Source: Variovorax flavidus
GTDB lineage: Bacteria > Pseudomonadota > Gammaproteobacteria > Burkholderiales > Burkholderiaceae_C
Assembly (NCBI RefSeq): GCF_030317145.1
Contig: NZ_JASZYE010000010.1
Location: 62,001-126,000, forward strand
Direction of reading: 5' to 3'
DNA length: 64,000 nt
Shown here: one piece after another, positions 8,205 through 16,781 of the stretch
Layout: the number at the start of each line of letters is the position of its first letter
How positions within the stretch are numbered: the stretch's first letter is position 1
Notes under the pieces: generated by a model
The model's input: the letters and a program-made list of their open reading frames with translations, nothing else
What the model was told of the DNA's origin: nothing
Database searches by the model: none
Translations under genes and position numbers: made by a program

Positions 8205-9530
8205 ATGGCTCGCCTGCTCGACTGTTTCTCCGCGCTGCTGTCGTTCGGCCTCGCGCTGGACGCATCGATCGCAGCCGGGCGCGTCAGCGACTCCTGCGAA
8301 GCGGCACAGCGCAAGGCCCTGGCGCTGCTCGACGAGGCGCGCGCCGCGGCCCGCGTGCAGGACCAGCCGGCCGAGAAGGTGGAGTCGGCCGTCTTCGCGA
8401 TGGTCGCGTGGATCGACGAGATCCTGGCGCGACACCCCGGTTGCACGGACGCGGTGGCGCCCTTGCAGGTCGCGCTCTTCAACTCGCACAACGCGCAGAC
8501 CGAGTTCTTCCATCACCTGTCGGCCTTGCAGGCCGGCGACGACGAAGTCCGCGAGGTGTACTGGCATGCGTTGGTGCTCGGCTTCAAGGGCCAGTACTAC
8601 TTCGAGAGCGGCGAGGGCGGCGAACTCGGCAAGCTCAAGGACCTGCATGGGCAGCAGCTCGCGGTGCGCCCCGTCGCGATCGACACGCTCGCGCAGGACC
8701 GCATCACGCCGCAACCCTACAGCGTGCCCGGCCCGCCGGGGCCGCGCGATCCGCAATGGCGCCAGCGTGCCCTGCTGCGCACCGGCGGCGCGCTGGCGCT
8801 CTTGATCCCGCTGACCTATCTGCTGTGGTTCCTGCTGACACGGCCGCACGAATCGCCGCCCACGCTGGTGCAACGCGTCGAGCAGCAATTCCAGACCTAC
8901 GCCTGCTCCGACCTTGCCGTGACCGCGGCCAAGGACGGCGAAATCCGCGTGAGCGGCTTCGTCTCGCGCCCCGAGGAGATGGCCCGCATCGAGCGCGATG
9001 TGAGCGCCGTGCCCGGCATCGACGCCGTGCGCTTCGACCTCCAGTTGCGCATATGGCCGCACTGCGAAGTCGTGGCGATTCTCAAGCCCTATCAGGCGCG
9101 CAACCAGGACAAGAAGCGCGGCCTGAAGATCGCCGCCCTCTCCGCGCGCAACGGCCGGCTCCGCGAAGGCGACCCGGTGAAATTCCAGATCACGAACGCG
9201 GACGCCGAAGGCTACCTGTGGATCGACTACTACACGGCCGACGGCGCGGTGATGCACCTCAATGCCGGCAAGGTGCTGCCCCGCATGCGCGCGGGCGAGA
9301 CGACCGAGCTGGGCCGCGACATTCCTGCGAGCTGGCTGGTCGCGCCGCCTTTCGGCACCGTGCTGCTCACCGCGCTGGCGTCGCCGATTCCCTTCAGCGA
9401 ACCCGCGGACAGGCCGCCCTTCGAACTCGCTTCCGCCTATCTCCAGCGACTGCGGGAGTCGCTGGCCGGCGGCGAATTCGGCTCGCGAGTGATCGCCGAC
9501 TTCGCGTTTCTCGAAACCGTCCCGCGTTGA
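8205..9530 (+). CDS. DotU/TssL-like inner-membrane protein with extra C-terminal domain
   Basis: 441 residues from the ATG at 8205 (MARLLDCFSALLSFG). Residues 1-175 form a DotU/IcmH-type cytoplasmic helical domain (AVFAMVAWIDEIL, LFNSHNAQTEFFHHL, VYWHALVLGFKGQY). A single membrane helix follows at about 190-211. In T6SS, TssL anchors in the inner membrane with TssM. The periplasmic part is unusual: a BON-like stretch (about 220-285, GEIRVSGFVSRPEEMARIE) and a DUF4384-like segment (about 305-395, LREGDPVKFQI, GYLWIDYYTADG). The truncated TssM-like gene begins two bases after its stop. No core T6SS gene is nearby. Confidence 0.8.
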   Translation: MARLLDCFSALLSFGLALDASIAAGRVSDSCEAAQRKALALLDEARAAARVQDQPAEKVESAVFAMVAWIDEILARHPGCTDAVAPLQVALFNSHNAQTEFFHHLSALQAGDDEVREVYWHALVLGFKGQYYFESGEGGELGKLKDLHGQQLAVRPVAIDTLAQDRITPQPYSVPGPPGPRDPQWRQRALLRTGGALALLIPLTYLLWFLLTRPHESPPTLVQRVEQQFQTYACSDLAVTAAKDGEIRVSGFVSRPEEMARIERDVSAVPGIDAVRFDLQLRIWPHCEVVAILKPYQARNQDKKRGLKIAALSARNGRLREGDPVKFQITNADAEGYLWIDYYTADGAVMHLNAGKVLPRMRAGETTELGRDIPASWLVAPPFGTVLLTALASPIPFSEPADRPPFELASAYLQRLRESLAGGEFGSRVIADFAFLETVPR

Positions 9531-9532
9531 CG

Positions 9533-10663
9533 ATGAACACCATGACGCAGCTGCCCGCGCACTTCTGGCCCCTGCTGGCGCTGTGCCTGCTGGCCTTCCT
9601 GAGCCTGTGGTGGATCGTGCTCGGGTCGAGCCGTGCGGCGCGGCGCCGCATGCTGCGCCTGCGCATCGCAGCGCTGGGGCAGGAGAAGGAGGCCCCGTCG
9701 AGGCCGGCCGAACTGCAGCAATCGCTCGCCCATGCGCGCCAGGCGCTCCAGCGCTCGCCGGACCCGCCCGCCGTGCGCAATCCCCTTTATGCGATTCCGT
9801 GGTTCGTCTTCATCGGCGATGCGTCGGCCAACGTCGCGGGCCTGCTCGATGCCGCCGTCGGCACGGCGACGCCGAAACCGTACGCCGAGCGCGACGATGT
9901 GTTCTGGCACTGGCGCGGCCTGCCCTCGATGATCGCCATCGAGACCAGCCCCGCGGCGCTGGGCGATCCCGCGGATCCTCACGAACGAAGCCTCTGGTAT
10001 CGCGCCCTGCTGGAACTGGCCGAGCGCCGCGAACGCCTGCCGCTCAACGGCATCGTGGTGTGCGTGGGCGCGTCCACCCTGCTCGGCGACGCCGCCGAGC
10101 GGGACGCCGTCGCGGCGCGAGTGCGCACGCTGGTCCACGAAGCAGCGGAGCACCTGGGACTTCTGCTGCCGGTCTATTTCTTCGTGACCGGCCTGGAGCA
10201 GTTGCGCGGCTTCGACGTCGTGCGCGCCGCCCTGCCGGACGATGTTCTCTCGCAGGCGCTGGGCCATTGCCTCACCCACGACGCGGCGCCGCGCATCGAG
10301 GCGGATGCCGAACTCGACGTCGTGTTCGGCGAGATCATGCGGCGCCTCCATGCGCTGCGCATGGCACTGTTGCGTGGTGAGCAGGATCCGGTCCGCCGGC
10401 AGGCCATCCATGCCTTCGCGGAAGAAGTCCGTTCGCTGCAGCAGGGTCTGCGTGCGATGGCGCAGCGCATCTTCGGCTACGGACATGGGCCGCACTCGCC
10501 GCGCTGGCGTGGCCTGTATCTCACCGCCGCGCCGCAGGAAGGCCGCGGCGGCGCCTTCGTCCACGACCTGTTCGCGCACTTCCTGCCGGCGGACCAGCCG
10601 CTGGCGCGTTCGCGAAATCCAGGAGGCCTGAGCGACAGCTACTTCGGCTCCACGCAGATGTGA
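9533..10663 (+). CDS. truncated IcmF/TssM-like protein with degenerate P-loop
   Basis: 376 residues, against more than 1000 for normal TssM. One membrane helix (about 12-30) is followed by the cytoplasmic GTPase-like region only. Family landmarks are visible: NPLYAIPWFVFIGD (84-96), LPLNGIVVCV, LPVYFFVTGLEQLRGFD (212-228) and RGLYLTAAPQEG (326-337). At the Walker A position TssM normally reads G-x-x-x-x-GKT/S, but here it is GDASANVAG (95-103), so nucleotide binding is probably lost. The second membrane helix and the whole periplasmic domain are absent and the gene ends cleanly, so this is a stand-alone short form rather than an obvious frameshift. It follows the DotU-like gene by two bases. 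Confidence 0.75.
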   Translation: MNTMTQLPAHFWPLLALCLLAFLSLWWIVLGSSRAARRRMLRLRIAALGQEKEAPSRPAELQQSLAHARQALQRSPDPPAVRNPLYAIPWFVFIGDASANVAGLLDAAVGTATPKPYAERDDVFWHWRGLPSMIAIETSPAALGDPADPHERSLWYRALLELAERRERLPLNGIVVCVGASTLLGDAAERDAVAARVRTLVHEAAEHLGLLLPVYFFVTGLEQLRGFDVVRAALPDDVLSQALGHCLTHDAAPRIEADAELDVVFGEIMRRLHALRMALLRGEQDPVRRQAIHAFAEEVRSLQQGLRAMAQRIFGYGHGPHSPRWRGLYLTAAPQEGRGGAFVHDLFAHFLPADQPLARSRNPGGLSDSYFGSTQM

Positions 10664-10676
10664 GGGCGGCTGTCCG

Positions 10677-12737
10677 TCATTCGTCGTCACGCACCCGGAA
10701 CTGGCCCATCAGCGTCTGCTGCACCGCGGGCGGCACCGCCTCGTAGTGGGACAGCGCGATGGTGTAGCGCCCCTGCCCGCTCGTCATGGCATTGAGGCGC
10801 GACTGGTAGCTCGACAACTCCGACATCGGCACCTGGCCGCGAATGACCACTGAGCCCGCCGCCATGTTCGACGTGCCGGTGACGAGCCCGCGCCGCGACG
10901 AGAGATCGCCGGTGACGTCGCCGATCGAGCCGTCGGGCGCAGCGATCTCGATTTCCACGATGGGCTCCAGCACGATCGCGCGAGCCTCGCGGATCGCGGC
11001 CATGAAGGCCTTGCGGCCCGCGGTGGCGAAAGCGATGTCCTTGCTGTCCACGCTGTGGTGCTTGCCGTCGTGCACGACCACGCGCACGTCGACCACCGGA
11101 TAGCCGGCGATGGCACCGGTCACCAGCACCTCGCGCACGCCCTTCTCGACCGCGGGGATGAACTGGCCCGGGATCGTCCCGCCCTTGACCGAGTCGACGA
11201 ACTCGAAGCCCGCGCCGCGCGCCAGCGGCTCGATGCGCAGGAACACCTCGCCGAACTGCCCGGCCCCGCCCGTCTGCTTCTTGTGGCGGTGATGGCCCTC
11301 GGCCGGGATGGTGACGGTCTCGCGGTAGGCGATGCGCGGTGGTCGCGTGTTGACTTCGAAGCGGTACACCTCGCGCAGTCTTTCGAGCAGCATGCGCAAG
11401 TGCAGTTCGCCCAGGCCGTAGACCACGGACTCGTTGGTCGTGGCCACGTGCTCGACCCTCAGGCATGGGTCTTCACCGACCAGCTTGCCGAGAATTTCCC
11501 ACATGCGCTGCTCGTCGCCGTGCCGCTTCGGTTCGATGGCGAGCCCGTGCACTGGAATCGGGAAATCCAGCGGCGCGAGATGAACGTGATCGTCCTCCGC
11601 GGCGTCGTGCAGCACCGAGTCGAAGCGGATGTCGTCGACCTTCGCCACCGCCACGATGTCGCCCGGCAGGGCGCGTGGGACTTCCACATGGTCCTTTCCC
11701 TGCAGCATGAACAAGTGGCCGACCTTGAAGGGCTTGCGGCCGTCGCCGATGTAGAGCTGGCTGTCGCGCGTGACCGTGCCCTGGTGCACCCGGAAGATGC
11801 CCAGCTTGCCGACATAGGGGTCCACCGTGACCTTGAACACGTGCGCCAGCACATGCTTCGACGGATCGGGCGTGGCCTGCATGGGTTTCGCGGCCGCGCC
11901 TTCGCCGACCAGGAAGTCCGGCGGGTTGGCTTCGGTCGGGTCGGGCAGCAGCTTGACGATCACGTCGAGCAGTTCCGCCACGCCCGCTCCGCTGCGCGCC
12001 GAGACGAAGCAGACGGGAATCAGGTGGCCTTCGCGCAGGGCCTGTTCGAGCGGCGCGTGCAGTTCGCTCGCATCGACGTCGCCGTCGTTCAAGTAGCGGT
12101 CGACGAAAGCCGCATCGACCTCGACCACCTGCTCGACCAGCGCGCGGTGCGCCGCATCGACGCCGCCGATGTCGCATTTCCCTTCGCGGTTGAAGAAGCA
12201 GTCGACGACGCGCGTGCCTGCGTCGCCGGGCAGGTTCAGGGGCAGGCATTCGCGGCCGAAGGTGGCCTGGATCTGCTCCAGCAGCCCCGCGAGGTCGACG
12301 CCTTGCGCGTCGATCTTGTTGACGATGATCATCCGCGTGAGGTGCCGCGACGCCGCGTACTCCATCATGCGCACGGCCATGGGCTCGATGCCGGTGCTCG
12401 CGTTGATGACGATCGCCGCCGTCTCCACCGCCTCCAGGGCCGGCAGGCTCTGACCGAGGAAATCGGCGCCGCCGGGGGTGTCGATGAAATGGATCCGCGT
12501 GTCAGCGTGCGTCAGGTGCATCACCGAGGCATTGAGCGAATGCTGCATGCGTCGCTCGAGCGGGTCATGATCGCTCACGGTGCTGCCGCGTTCGATGCTG
12601 CCCGGTGCGCCGATGGCGCCCGACTTGAGCAGCAGCACTTCAGCAAGGGTGGTCTTGCCCGAGGCTGACGCCCCGACCAGCGCCAGCGTTCTCACCGCTT
12701 CCATTTCGGCCGCGAGGCCGTTCGATCGGCTTGCCAT
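10677..12737 (-). CDS. EF-G-like translational GTPase paralogue
   Basis: 686 residues with the EF-G domain order. Walker A is GASASGKT (22-29), G4 is NKID, and the C-terminal domains IV/V are recognisable (FGEVFLRIEP, DSVKGGTIPGQFIPAVEKGV, LSSRRGLVTGTS). The G3 motif reads DTPGG (86-90) where canonical elongation factors have DTPGH, so the GTPase-activating His is replaced by Gly90. It is therefore a divergent EF-G2-like paralogue, not the housekeeping fusA, and it lacks the rpsL-rpsG-tuf context. The ATG at 12737 follows a GGAG box. It converges with the TssM-like gene (13 bases between stops). Its role is unknown. Confidence 0.85.
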   Translation of the reverse strand: MASRSNGLAAEMEAVRTLALVGASASGKTTLAEVLLLKSGAIGAPGSIERGSTVSDHDPLERRMQHSLNASVMHLTHADTRIHFIDTPGGADFLGQSLPALEAVETAAIVINASTGIEPMAVRMMEYAASRHLTRMIIVNKIDAQGVDLAGLLEQIQATFGRECLPLNLPGDAGTRVVDCFFNREGKCDIGGVDAAHRALVEQVVEVDAAFVDRYLNDGDVDASELHAPLEQALREGHLIPVCFVSARSGAGVAELLDVIVKLLPDPTEANPPDFLVGEGAAAKPMQATPDPSKHVLAHVFKVTVDPYVGKLGIFRVHQGTVTRDSQLYIGDGRKPFKVGHLFMLQGKDHVEVPRALPGDIVAVAKVDDIRFDSVLHDAAEDDHVHLAPLDFPIPVHGLAIEPKRHGDEQRMWEILGKLVGEDPCLRVEHVATTNESVVYGLGELHLRMLLERLREVYRFEVNTRPPRIAYRETVTIPAEGHHRHKKQTGGAGQFGEVFLRIEPLARGAGFEFVDSVKGGTIPGQFIPAVEKGVREVLVTGAIAGYPVVDVRVVVHDGKHHSVDSKDIAFATAGRKAFMAAIREARAIVLEPIVEIEIAAPDGSIGDVTGDLSSRRGLVTGTSNMAAGSVVIRGQVPMSELSSYQSRLNAMTSGQGRYTIALSHYEAVPPAVQQTLMGQFRVRDDE

Positions 12738-12839
12738 GAGTGGGTCTCCTTGACGGGCGAATGAGGGTACGGGATTGACCGATCCGGCGCAAGCCGACGC
12801 CTTTGCCGGACAATGCCGCCCTGTATGCGCACGCAATTC

Positions 12840-13208
12840 ATGGCAGTCAAGATTCCGGTCGTCCAGGACGACGACGACCGCTTCCACCAGCGGGAAGACA
12901 AGATCGACCAGGCGCTGAAGAGCAAGCGCCTCGGATCGGTGCTCGGCTGGGGCGACTCCCTCGGCGAGGCCTCTCCCAGCGGCCTGCGCCGGGTGGCCTA
13001 CACGCGCGTCGATCTCGACGTCGTGGACGTCGGCGCCGCGCGCACGGAACTGCAGGCCACGCTCGTCGCGATCGGCGTGCCCGCCGGCACCGAGATTCAC
13101 TACGGCATCGAAGGCGTCAGCCTCGCGGACATCTACGCGCCGCCGGACTGGCGACTCGAACAGCCGGTGGTCCGCCAGCCCAAGCGGCCCGGAGGCCGCG
13201 CACGCTAG
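12840..13208 (+). CDS. hypothetical protein, 122 residues
   Basis: A soluble acidic protein with no domain I recognise. It starts MAVKIPVVQDDDDRFHQRE, has a central stretch RRVAYTRVDLDVVDVGAARTE and ends in a basic tail (RQPKRPGGRAR). Upstream ATGs at 12813 and 12825 are possible, but the start at 12840 gives the more natural N-terminus. It is divergent from the EF-G-like gene and converges on the PP2C phosphatase with three bases between stops. No membrane segment or signal peptide is seen. Its position inside the T6SS-like block is the only functional clue. Confidence 0.6.
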   Translation: MAVKIPVVQDDDDRFHQREDKIDQALKSKRLGSVLGWGDSLGEASPSGLRRVAYTRVDLDVVDVGAARTELQATLVAIGVPAGTEIHYGIEGVSLADIYAPPDWRLEQPVVRQPKRPGGRAR

Positions 13209-13211
13209 GGC

Positions 13212-13946
13212 CTACCCGAGCCACACCGCGACGGCGGTGTAGTTGTCGTAGCCGGGCCTGGCACGTGCCTTGACCTCTGCGTCGATCTTCTCGATCCATT
13301 GGTCCGGGTTGCGCGATGTCTGCAGTGCTGCGCGCAGGTACGCATCGCCCAGCACCTCCCAGATGCCGTCGCTGCACAGCAGCAACGCATCGCCGGCGGC
13401 CAGCGGCATGCGCTCGGACACCGCGATGTCCAGCAACCCGTCCGCGTCGCCCAGGGCCGACAGCAGCAGGTTGCGCTGCGGATGCAGGCGCGCGCCTTCC
13501 TCGTCGATCATGCCGCCGGCCACCATCTGCTGGACCAGGCTGTGGTCGACGGTGCGCGCCTCCAGCGCGCCACCCCTGAACAGATAGGCACGGCTGTCGC
13601 CGCTGTGGGCCCACGCCAGTTCCTGGTCGCGCAGGTCGAGGGCGGCCATCACCACGGTGGAACGCATGTTCGCGAGCGTGCCGCCCTCGGCCTGGCGCGT
13701 GACCACGTCGCGGTTGGCCTGCTCCAGCAGGCGCCGCAGGCAGGCGTTGTCGAGCCCCGGCGCCGCGGCGAAGCCGTCGAGCACGCTGGCGCGCGCGGTC
13801 GCGGCGGCCACGTCGCCGCCGCCGTGGCCGCCGGCCCCGTCGGCCACCAGGCAGGCGACGAAGCGGCCGTCGCTCCATTGCCCGAACACGTCTTCGTTGT
13901 AGGGCCGGCCGCCCTTCTTCGACAAGGTGACGATCTCGATGTCCAC
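13212..13946 (-). CDS. pppA: PP2C-type Ser/Thr protein phosphatase (PppA-like)
   Basis: 244 residues. PP2C metal-site motifs are present: RPYNEDVFG near residue 14, VADGAGGHGGGD (35-46), AHSGDSRAYLF, LLCSDGIWEV and the terminal YDNYTAVAVWL. In T6SS, PppA reverses threonine phosphorylation by the kinase PpkA. The start is a GTG at 13946, preceded by a GGGGG run. It begins 15 bases after the stop of the kinase gene on the same strand, matching the usual kinase/phosphatase pairing. No Fha target gene lies next to it. Confidence 0.88.
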   Translation of the reverse strand: MDIEIVTLSKKGGRPYNEDVFGQWSDGRFVACLVADGAGGHGGGDVAAATARASVLDGFAAAPGLDNACLRRLLEQANRDVVTRQAEGGTLANMRSTVVMAALDLRDQELAWAHSGDSRAYLFRGGALEARTVDHSLVQQMVAGGMIDEEGARLHPQRNLLLSALGDADGLLDIAVSERMPLAAGDALLLCSDGIWEVLGDAYLRAALQTSRNPDQWIEKIDAEVKARARPGYDNYTAVAVWLG

Positions 13947-13961
13947 TGGAGCCCCCTCACC

Positions 13962-15083
13962 TCATATGAATATGGAGCTGCTCTGGAGCAGCCACCACGC
14001 CGCCGCGATCGCGACCAGCGCCGCGACGGCCGCCGCCGCGATGAGGCGGCCCTTGCCCGTGGAGACAGGCGGCGGCGCAGCCGCTGGCTTGGCGCCGCCC
14101 GCAGACTTCGGCAGCGGAGCGCGCTTCACCGCGGGCACCGGCGGCAATCCGAGTGCCTCGCGCAGGGCCGCCATCGACTGCGGCCGCGCTTCGGGGCGCA
14201 CGGCGAGCCCTGCATCGATGGCCGCGAGCAGCCGCGGGCTGTAGCTCTCCTGCAAGGCCGCGTTGCCCGCAAGCGGCACGTAGGCATCGCTCAGCAGGCG
14301 CGCCACGGACGGCGGCGGCGCATGGCCGCAAACCGCAACGTGCATCAGGGCCGCCAGCGCATAGACGTCCGTCCACGCGCCCTGCGCCATGCCCGGCATG
14401 TCGGCATATTGCTCGATGGGGGCATAGCCGGGCTTCAGGATGACGGTGATGGTCTGCGTCTTGTCGCTGATCACGCGACGCGCCGCCCCGAAGTCCAGCA
14501 CCACCGGCCGGCCGGAGCCGGCCAGCAGGATGATGTTGTCGGGCGCGATGTCGCGGTGGTAGCAGTGCGCCGCATGCATCACGGCCAGCGCCTGCGTCAC
14601 GCCGTCCATCATGCGCAGCAGCCAGGCCTCCTCGACACCGCCCGGCGTGGCCGCCAGCACCTGCCGCAGCGTGTCGCCGCGGTAGAAGGGCATCACCATG
14701 TAGGTCGTGCCGCGCTCCTGCCATGACCGGTAGACCTTCAGCAGCGAGGGATGGTCGAACTGGGCCAGAAGGCGTGCCTCGTTGATGAAGCTGCGCATGC
14801 CGAGGTCGAAGGTTTCGCGATGCCGCTCGGACAACGGCACGACAGCGCCGTCCAACTGGCGCGCCGACAGCAGGGAGGGGAGGTATTCCTTGATCGCCAC
14901 CACTCTTTCGAGCGTCGGGTCCCAGGCCTCGTAGACCACCCCGAAGCCACCCTGTCCGACGATGCGCGTCACCTCGAATTCGGCAAGCCGGCTGCCCACC
15001 GGGAGCCGGCCGGCATCGACGTTGTCGATCGTCTTGCGCACGGTCGGCGCGACGGTGGGGGCGTCGCTGGCCTTGGCATTCAT
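13962..15083 (-). CDS. ppkA: membrane Ser/Thr protein kinase (PpkA-like)
   Basis: 373 residues. A eukaryotic-type kinase domain (about 36-300) has the glycine loop GQGGFGVV, ATP-binding Lys65 in VAIKEYLP, catalytic Asp178 in HRDIAPDN and the metal-binding Asp197 in DFGA, so it looks active. A proline/alanine-rich stretch leads to one membrane helix at about 346-366 and only a few residues outside; the large periplasmic sensor of Pseudomonas PpkA is missing. The gene is followed by the PP2C phosphatase and preceded by TagF with 15-base gaps. The trio resembles the threonine phosphorylation control of T6SS, here without the rest of that system. Confidence 0.88.
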   Translation of the reverse strand: MNAKASDAPTVAPTVRKTIDNVDAGRLPVGSRLAEFEVTRIVGQGGFGVVYEAWDPTLERVVAIKEYLPSLLSARQLDGAVVPLSERHRETFDLGMRSFINEARLLAQFDHPSLLKVYRSWQERGTTYMVMPFYRGDTLRQVLAATPGGVEEAWLLRMMDGVTQALAVMHAAHCYHRDIAPDNIILLAGSGRPVVLDFGAARRVISDKTQTITVILKPGYAPIEQYADMPGMAQGAWTDVYALAALMHVAVCGHAPPPSVARLLSDAYVPLAGNAALQESYSPRLLAAIDAGLAVRPEARPQSMAALREALGLPPVPAVKRAPLPKSAGGAKPAAAPPPVSTGKGRLIAAAAVAALVAIAAAWWLLQSSSIFI

Positions 15084-15098
15084 GGCGGCGCCCCGGAT

Positions 15099-15737
15099 CT
15101 AGGCGGACGCACCCGGCGCGTAGCCGAAGAGCGCCTCGAACTGGTCGTCCTGCGGCAGGGCCTGGCTGGCCATGCCGAGCCCGCCTTCGGCCCTTGGATC
15201 GGTGAACCACAGGGATTGCCCGACGACCGGCAATGCGAGCGCGGCCTCGCCGTTCTCGTCCACGGCCTGCTCTTTCTGGCTGGCGAACAGCCGATGCAGC
15301 AGCACTTCGAAGCCAATGGCGTCGAGGTTCCTGTCGAGCCCTTCGCGCGCGGCCTGGATCGCGACGCCCCACCATTGCCGCACATGGGCCAGCGCCTCGC
15401 CCTTGAGTTCGGAGCGCGGGGAGACGAGTTCCTGCGTCAGGGTGAAGGGAAAGTAGCGCCCGTCCTCGTCGACCGAGGGCATCAGCACGCCCACCCACGA
15501 TTGCCCTCCGATGACGCCATTGCCCAGCACGAAGCACCAGACCGGCGCTTCGAGATAGCGCTCGGTCCAATCCTGGTGAATGACGCGCAGGCGTGCCAGC
15601 CCGCTGCGCAGCCAGCGCTCCCAGGCCTCGCGGAAGTCGTCCGGCAGGCGGCGCTGCGCAAAGTCGCCCATGCCGGGCAGCTTGCCGAACCAGCCCGGCG
15701 CCGCGTCCGAAACGACAGGAGACGACTCGGCGCTCAC
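15099..15737 (-). CDS. tagF: T6SS-associated protein TagF/ImpM
   Basis: 212 residues. The N-terminal GWFGKLPGMGDFAQRRLP motif is the hallmark of TagF/ImpM, followed by WVGVLMPSVDEDGRYFPF. TagF represses T6SS post-translationally in Pseudomonas. The GTG at 15737 is preferred because a GGAGG box lies four bases upstream; the longer TTG start at 15752 would place that box inside the coding region. First gene of a tagF-ppkA-pppA operon; the family is otherwise found almost only with T6SS genes. Confidence 0.85.
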   Translation of the reverse strand: MSAESSPVVSDAAPGWFGKLPGMGDFAQRRLPDDFREAWERWLRSGLARLRVIHQDWTERYLEAPVWCFVLGNGVIGGQSWVGVLMPSVDEDGRYFPFTLTQELVSPRSELKGEALAHVRQWWGVAIQAAREGLDRNLDAIGFEVLLHRLFASQKEQAVDENGEAALALPVVGQSLWFTDPRAEGGLGMASQALPQDDQFEALFGYAPGASA

Positions 15738-15866
15738 AAGACCTCCGGACAAGCCAATGGAAACATCCAGTTTCCGGCGCGCGGATGCGCGCGCAAATCT
15801 GGCGAATGGCCTAGGACGGAGGGCTCAAAGGGCCTACTCCCACATGCTGCGAAGCAGCAAGGCTGC

Positions 15867-16589
15867 CTACTTCACGCACTCCGGCGCGACTTGGTCCAGG
15901 GTCGACGCGAGTTGCTCGACCAGGCGGTCGCTGTAGACCTTGTTCGGGTGCACGAAATCCAACAGGTCGGAAGGGCCGTTGAACGGGACCGAACCCCAGT
16001 CCGCGAAGGCCACGCCCATCTGGCCGGCGAAGTTCTTGATGATGCCGTAGTACGCGTCGCGCCGGAGGATGTTGTCGGCACTCACGGTGCCCCCCACCGA
16101 TTGGTGCGAGAAGCCCGTCAGCACGGGCACACGGCCTTCGGAGCGGAGTTGCTCGATCATGACGCTGTACGACGCCAGCATGAGATCGATCGAATACCCC
16201 TGCCACGAATCGATCACGCCGTTCTCGATCACCACGTAGCGCGCGGTGCGCGGACTGTCGGCAAAGCCCTGCATCTGCACCAGCAGCGTGGTGCCTGGTA
16301 CCGCGTGGTCTGCCACCACCTGCAGGCCGGGACGCAGGCGTTGCAGCGTCATGGCCGGCGTCTCCGACGTGCCATTGCCGGCCATGATCGAGTCGCCATA
16401 GAGCTCGACGGTGCAACCCACGACGGGCACCGGCCCAGCCCCGCCATCCGGCTTCGCATCGGTCAACGGCTTCGAGGCGGCTGCGACGTAGCCGCTGTCA
16501 CCCGTTCCTCCGCCTCCGCCGCCCCCACAGGCCGTCAACACGGCCGCGAACAAGACACTGATGGCTGCTTTGTAGCTCGAACACTTCAA
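15867..16589 (-). CDS. GDSL/SGNH-type lipoprotein with Gly7 tract
   Basis: 240 residues. A lipoprotein signal peptide ends in LTAC (Cys21 lipidated), followed by seven glycines encoded by a GGC/GGN run. The domain has GDSI with nucleophile Ser67 and a C-terminal FVHPNK that could supply the Asp/His pair of SGNH hydrolases (esterase or lipase). The start is a TTG at 16589 with an AGAGG box seven bases upstream; no suitable ATG is near. It is a stand-alone gene upstream of an AT-rich region (16780-16825) that may hold its promoter. Substrate unknown. Confidence 0.78.
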   Translation of the reverse strand: MKCSSYKAAISVLFAAVLTACGGGGGGGTGDSGYVAAASKPLTDAKPDGGAGPVPVVGCTVELYGDSIMAGNGTSETPAMTLQRLRPGLQVVADHAVPGTTLLVQMQGFADSPRTARYVVIENGVIDSWQGYSIDLMLASYSVMIEQLRSEGRVPVLTGFSHQSVGGTVSADNILRRDAYYGIIKNFAGQMGVAFADWGSVPFNGPSDLLDFVHPNKVYSDRLVEQLASTLDQVAPECVK

Positions 16590-16781
16590 CTGAATACCTC
16601 TTTCTTGAAATAGCTAATGAAAAATGGGGGTGCGCAACTGCAGGCGCCCACGGCGATGCCGGGCCAGGCGCGTGGCGGGTCAGCAAGATGGGGGGCGCAG
16701 CGTGATATCGAGACTGCTCAGCGGCGAAGGCGTGGCGCGGGCGCGCCCTGCCGTGCGCTGGGTTCGTTTACTGCACGGGTT

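Noticed and set aside
10677-12737. Housekeeping EF-G (fusA)
   Set aside because: The G3 motif is altered (DTPGG) and the str operon neighbours are missing; a second, canonical fusA must exist elsewhere.
8205-15737. Calling this a complete type VI secretion cluster
   Set aside because: No sheath, tube, baseplate, ClpV, VgrG or TssJ gene is present. Only membrane-complex relatives and regulators are seen.
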